Shown here piece by piece: positions 62,229-64,000 of a DNA stretch of 64,000 nucleotides. Each line of letters opens with the position of its first letter. Position 1 is the stretch's first letter. The stretch is from Allobosea sp. LC85 (GTDB taxonomy: Bacteria; Pseudomonadota; Alphaproteobacteria; Rhizobiales; Beijerinckiaceae). A program made the translations under genes and the position numbers. The notes under the pieces are model-generated. The model had not been told where the DNA came from. It was given only the letters and a program-made list of their open reading frames with translations, and searched no databases. Location: positions 62,001-126,000 of the forward strand of contig NZ_JPKG01000027.1 of assembly GCF_000735605.1 (NCBI RefSeq), given 5' to 3'.

Positions 62229-62975
62229 ATGAACCAAATCGATTTAGACGGTCGCGTCGCCATTGTGACCGGTGGAGCGCAAGGGATAGGCCGCGCTGTT
62301 GCAGAGCGCTTCGCGGCGAGTGGCGCCAAGGTCGAGATCTGGGACCTCGATGGCGCGCTCGCAGCGAAGGCGGCGGTCGAGATCGGCAAGGGGGCGACCG
62401 GAATCGCCGTCGACGTTACCAATGCTGCGGCCGTGAAGCAGGCAGCGGACGCGCTTGAGGCCCGCCTCGGCAGCGTCGACATCCTCGTCACCAGCGCCGG
62501 CATCGCGGGCCCCAATCTGAAGACCTGGGAATACCCGCTCGATGAATGGGCGAAGATCATGCGCCTGAATGTCGATGGCACGCTGCATTGCTGCCAGGCG
62601 GTGATCCCCGGAATGCTGAAGCGCAATTACGGCCGGCTGGTGCTGGTCGCGTCGATCGCCGGCAAGGAAGGCAACCCTAACGCCTCTGCCTATTCCGCCT
62701 CGAAGGCGGCGGTGATCGCGTTGACCAAATCGCTCGGCAAGGAGCTCGCCGACAAGGATATCGCGGTCAACTGCATCACGCCCGCGGCGGCGCGGACCCG
62801 CATCTTCGACCAGATGAGCGAGGAGCATATCGGCTACATGCTGGCCAAGATTCCGCGCGGCCGCTTCCTGCAGCCTGACGAGGTCGCCTCGATGGTTGGC
62901 TTTCTGGCTTCCGCCGAAAACAGCTTCACCACCGGCGCGGTGTTCGATCTATCCGGCGGGCGGGCGACCTACTGA
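62229..62975 (+). CDS. SDR family oxidoreductase (FabG-like)
   Basis: 248 residues. TGGAQGIG glycine motif, DVTNAAAVKQA, SAGIAG in the NAG position, catalytic VASIAGKEGNPNASAYSASK, and INCxTP-type VNCITPAAARTRIFDQMSEE. Similar to 3-oxoacyl-ACP reductase or sugar/polyol dehydrogenases; the substrate cannot be told. Stand-alone gene; a bidirectional stem-loop follows. Confidence 0.9.
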   Translation: MNQIDLDGRVAIVTGGAQGIGRAVAERFAASGAKVEIWDLDGALAAKAAVEIGKGATGIAVDVTNAAAVKQAADALEARLGSVDILVTSAGIAGPNLKTWEYPLDEWAKIMRLNVDGTLHCCQAVIPGMLKRNYGRLVLVASIAGKEGNPNASAYSASKAAVIALTKSLGKELADKDIAVNCITPAAARTRIFDQMSEEHIGYMLAKIPRGRFLQPDEVASMVGFLASAENSFTTGAVFDLSGGRATY

Positions 62976-62978
62976 TCA

Positions 62979-63015
62979 AGGCCTGCGCAGCGCGGGTTCT
63001 GCGCGGCGCAGGCCT
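62979..63015. terminator. Bidirectional stem-loop between convergent genes
   Basis: AGGCCTGCGC (62979-62988) pairs perfectly with GCGCAGGCCT (63006-63015), followed by CTTGT. It lies between the stops of the SDR and the VOC gene and probably ends both transcripts. Confidence 0.6.
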
Positions 63016-63024
63016 CTTGTCTGG

Positions 63025-63402
63025 TCAGATGCGCTGGCCGACATCGATCCTGTCGCCGTCCGGATCGGCGAAGACGAAGGATCGCAGGCCGTATTCCTGG
63101 TCGCGCAGCCCCTTGATGATGCGCAGCCCTTCGCGCTGGCAGATCGCGTGCAGGGCCTCGACATCGCCGACCATCAGATGGGCGACGTTGAATGGGGCGG
63201 CGGGATGCGTCTTCTGCAGGGTGAGATGCAGCTCGGCTTCATCGCGCTTCAGGATCATGAAGCCGACGGGGGCACCGTTCTCGAAGGTTTTCCGGAAGCC
63301 GAGCACCCGTGTGTAGAAGTCGTGGGCCTTGTCCATGTCGCGTACCGGCAACATGGCGGCAATCCGGCCGAAGCGGATGCCGTGGTCGGTTGGATCGGTC
63401 AT
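63025..63402 (-). CDS. VOC-family (glyoxalase/bleomycin resistance-like) protein
   Basis: 125 residues with the two beta-alpha-beta3 modules of the vicinal oxygen chelate fold: GRIAAMLPVRDMDKAHDFYT, RVLGFRKTFENGAPVGFMIL, FNVAHLMVGDVEALHAICQR, and the metal/closing strand LRSFVFADPDGDRIDVGQRI. Function could be a small isomerase, dioxygenase or binding protein. No clear partner gene. Confidence 0.88.
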   Translation of the reverse strand: MTDPTDHGIRFGRIAAMLPVRDMDKAHDFYTRVLGFRKTFENGAPVGFMILKRDEAELHLTLQKTHPAAPFNVAHLMVGDVEALHAICQREGLRIIKGLRDQEYGLRSFVFADPDGDRIDVGQRI

Positions 63403-63600
63403 GGCAACGTCTCGCGATTGGGAACCGCATCATCCAGTCCCGGCGGTGCGGAGCGGACGAGCGCTTTTCAGGGGATGAAGAGAGACGGTGCTCCGGGCGA
63501 TGCTTAGCAGGCGGACGGGCCGTCGCGCCAGTGATGGAAATTCGGCGCGGAAATGCCTCTGGCCGCTTCCCCCGCAGGGCCGATGCGCTATGGTTTGGAC

Positions 63601-64000
63601 ATGACCGCCTCGCTTCCCTCCGCCGCCGTCCTTGGTGCCCGCGCCTTTGCCGCACTTGATGGACTGAACCGTTTCACCGACGAGCCGGGCAAGATCACCC
63701 GCCTCTACCTGTCCCCTTCGCATCGGCAGGCCGCCGAGTGGACGAAAGGCGCGATGGAAGTGGCGGGGCTCGACGCCTTCATCGATGCGGCCGGATCTGT
63801 CCAAGGCCGACGCGAGGGCGCAAAGCCAGGTCTTCCTGCCGTCCTGATCGGCTCGCATATCGATACGGTGAAGGATGGCGGCCGGTTTGACGGCAATCTC
63901 GGCGTCGTCGCCGGTGTCCTCGCAGCGCAGGCTCTTCGCGATGCCGGCATCATCCTGCCCTTCGCGCTGGAGGTGGTTGCCTTCGGTGACGAGGAGACGG
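63601..64000 (+). CDS. M20-family Zn-dependent amidohydrolase, N-terminal part, cut by window edge
   Basis: Visible 133 residues begin MTASLPSAAVLGARAFAALD. They include LNRFTDEPGKITRLYLSPSH, IGSHIDTVKDGGRFDGNLGV (first metal His/Asp and second Asp) and the start of VVAFGDEET, where the glutamate pair lies. This order matches allantoate amidohydrolase, N-carbamoyl-L-amino acid hydrolase and ureidoglycolate-type enzymes (AllC/HyuC branch). The rest continues to the right of position 64000. Role probably in ureide or carbamoyl-amino acid use. Confidence 0.9.
   Translation, partial: MTASLPSAAVLGARAFAALDGLNRFTDEPGKITRLYLSPSHRQAAEWTKGAMEVAGLDAFIDAAGSVQGRREGAKPGLPAVLIGSHIDTVKDGGRFDGNLGVVAGVLAAQALRDAGIILPFALEVVAFGDEET

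Noticed and set aside
1..64000. CRISPR array or rRNA operon
   Set aside because: No regularly spaced repeat series and no rRNA-like sequence seen anywhere in the window.

Overview
The window looks like chromosomal DNA of a GC-rich alphaproteobacterium of the Hyphomicrobiales/Rhizobiales. The clues are a GcrA cell-cycle regulator, an aap-type general amino-acid transporter, an RpiR-controlled iol cluster with a fused IolC, a CIO-type bd oxidase, and intergenic mosaic repeats of rhizobial style. A Bosea-like genus is my guess only.

Layout. 1-2.4 kb: TetR-MFP-RND efflux operon running off the left edge. 3.2-9.6 kb: inositol catabolism operon iolR-iolC/DUF2090-iolD-iolE-iolB on the minus strand. 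9.7-16.8 kb: a divergent arm with an SDR, an inositol 2-dehydrogenase-like enzyme, an inositol monophosphatase family protein and a complete AfuABC-type ABC importer. A GGAA-N6-TTCC site in the divergent gap is the likely IolR operator. The gene mix suggests uptake and dephosphorylation of an inositol phosphate or sugar phosphate followed by oxidation (inference). 16.9-17.7 kb: SCO1 and a small membrane protein.

17.75-25.57 kb is a visibly AT-richer accessory island ending at tRNA-Gly(CCC). It carries a translationally coupled NYN-type nuclease plus NACHT-type NTPase pair, a serine recombinase, a secreted MACPF-like protein with a small Cys-rich secreted partner, and decayed transposase and XRE-regulator pieces. 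The NYN-NACHT pair is the best candidate for an undescribed (probably defence) system.

25.7-35.9 kb is housekeeping: dcd, apaG-argE, cydAB plus a small subunit, hslO-argF-argD, gcrA. 36.0-39.5 kb: aapJQM without aapP. 39.6-43.4 kb: TetR repressor divergent from an MFP-FtsX/MacB-ATPase export system, with two tandem 15-bp palindromic operators. 43.4-48.9 kb: guaC, ArsR-AHSA1-GST cluster, EamA exporter, AbrB-family membrane protein.

48.9-62.1 kb is an exopolysaccharide locus: glycosyltransferases, two Gfo/Idh oxidoreductases, a Wzc-like chain-length protein whose kinase P-loop is degenerate, a GH10 glycosidase, a Wzx-type flippase, WecG/TagA and a polyprenyl glycosylphosphotransferase. No Wza or Wzy was recognised inside the window. 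62.2-64.0 kb: an SDR, a VOC protein and the 5' part of an M20 amidohydrolase running off the right edge. No CRISPR array or rRNA was seen.
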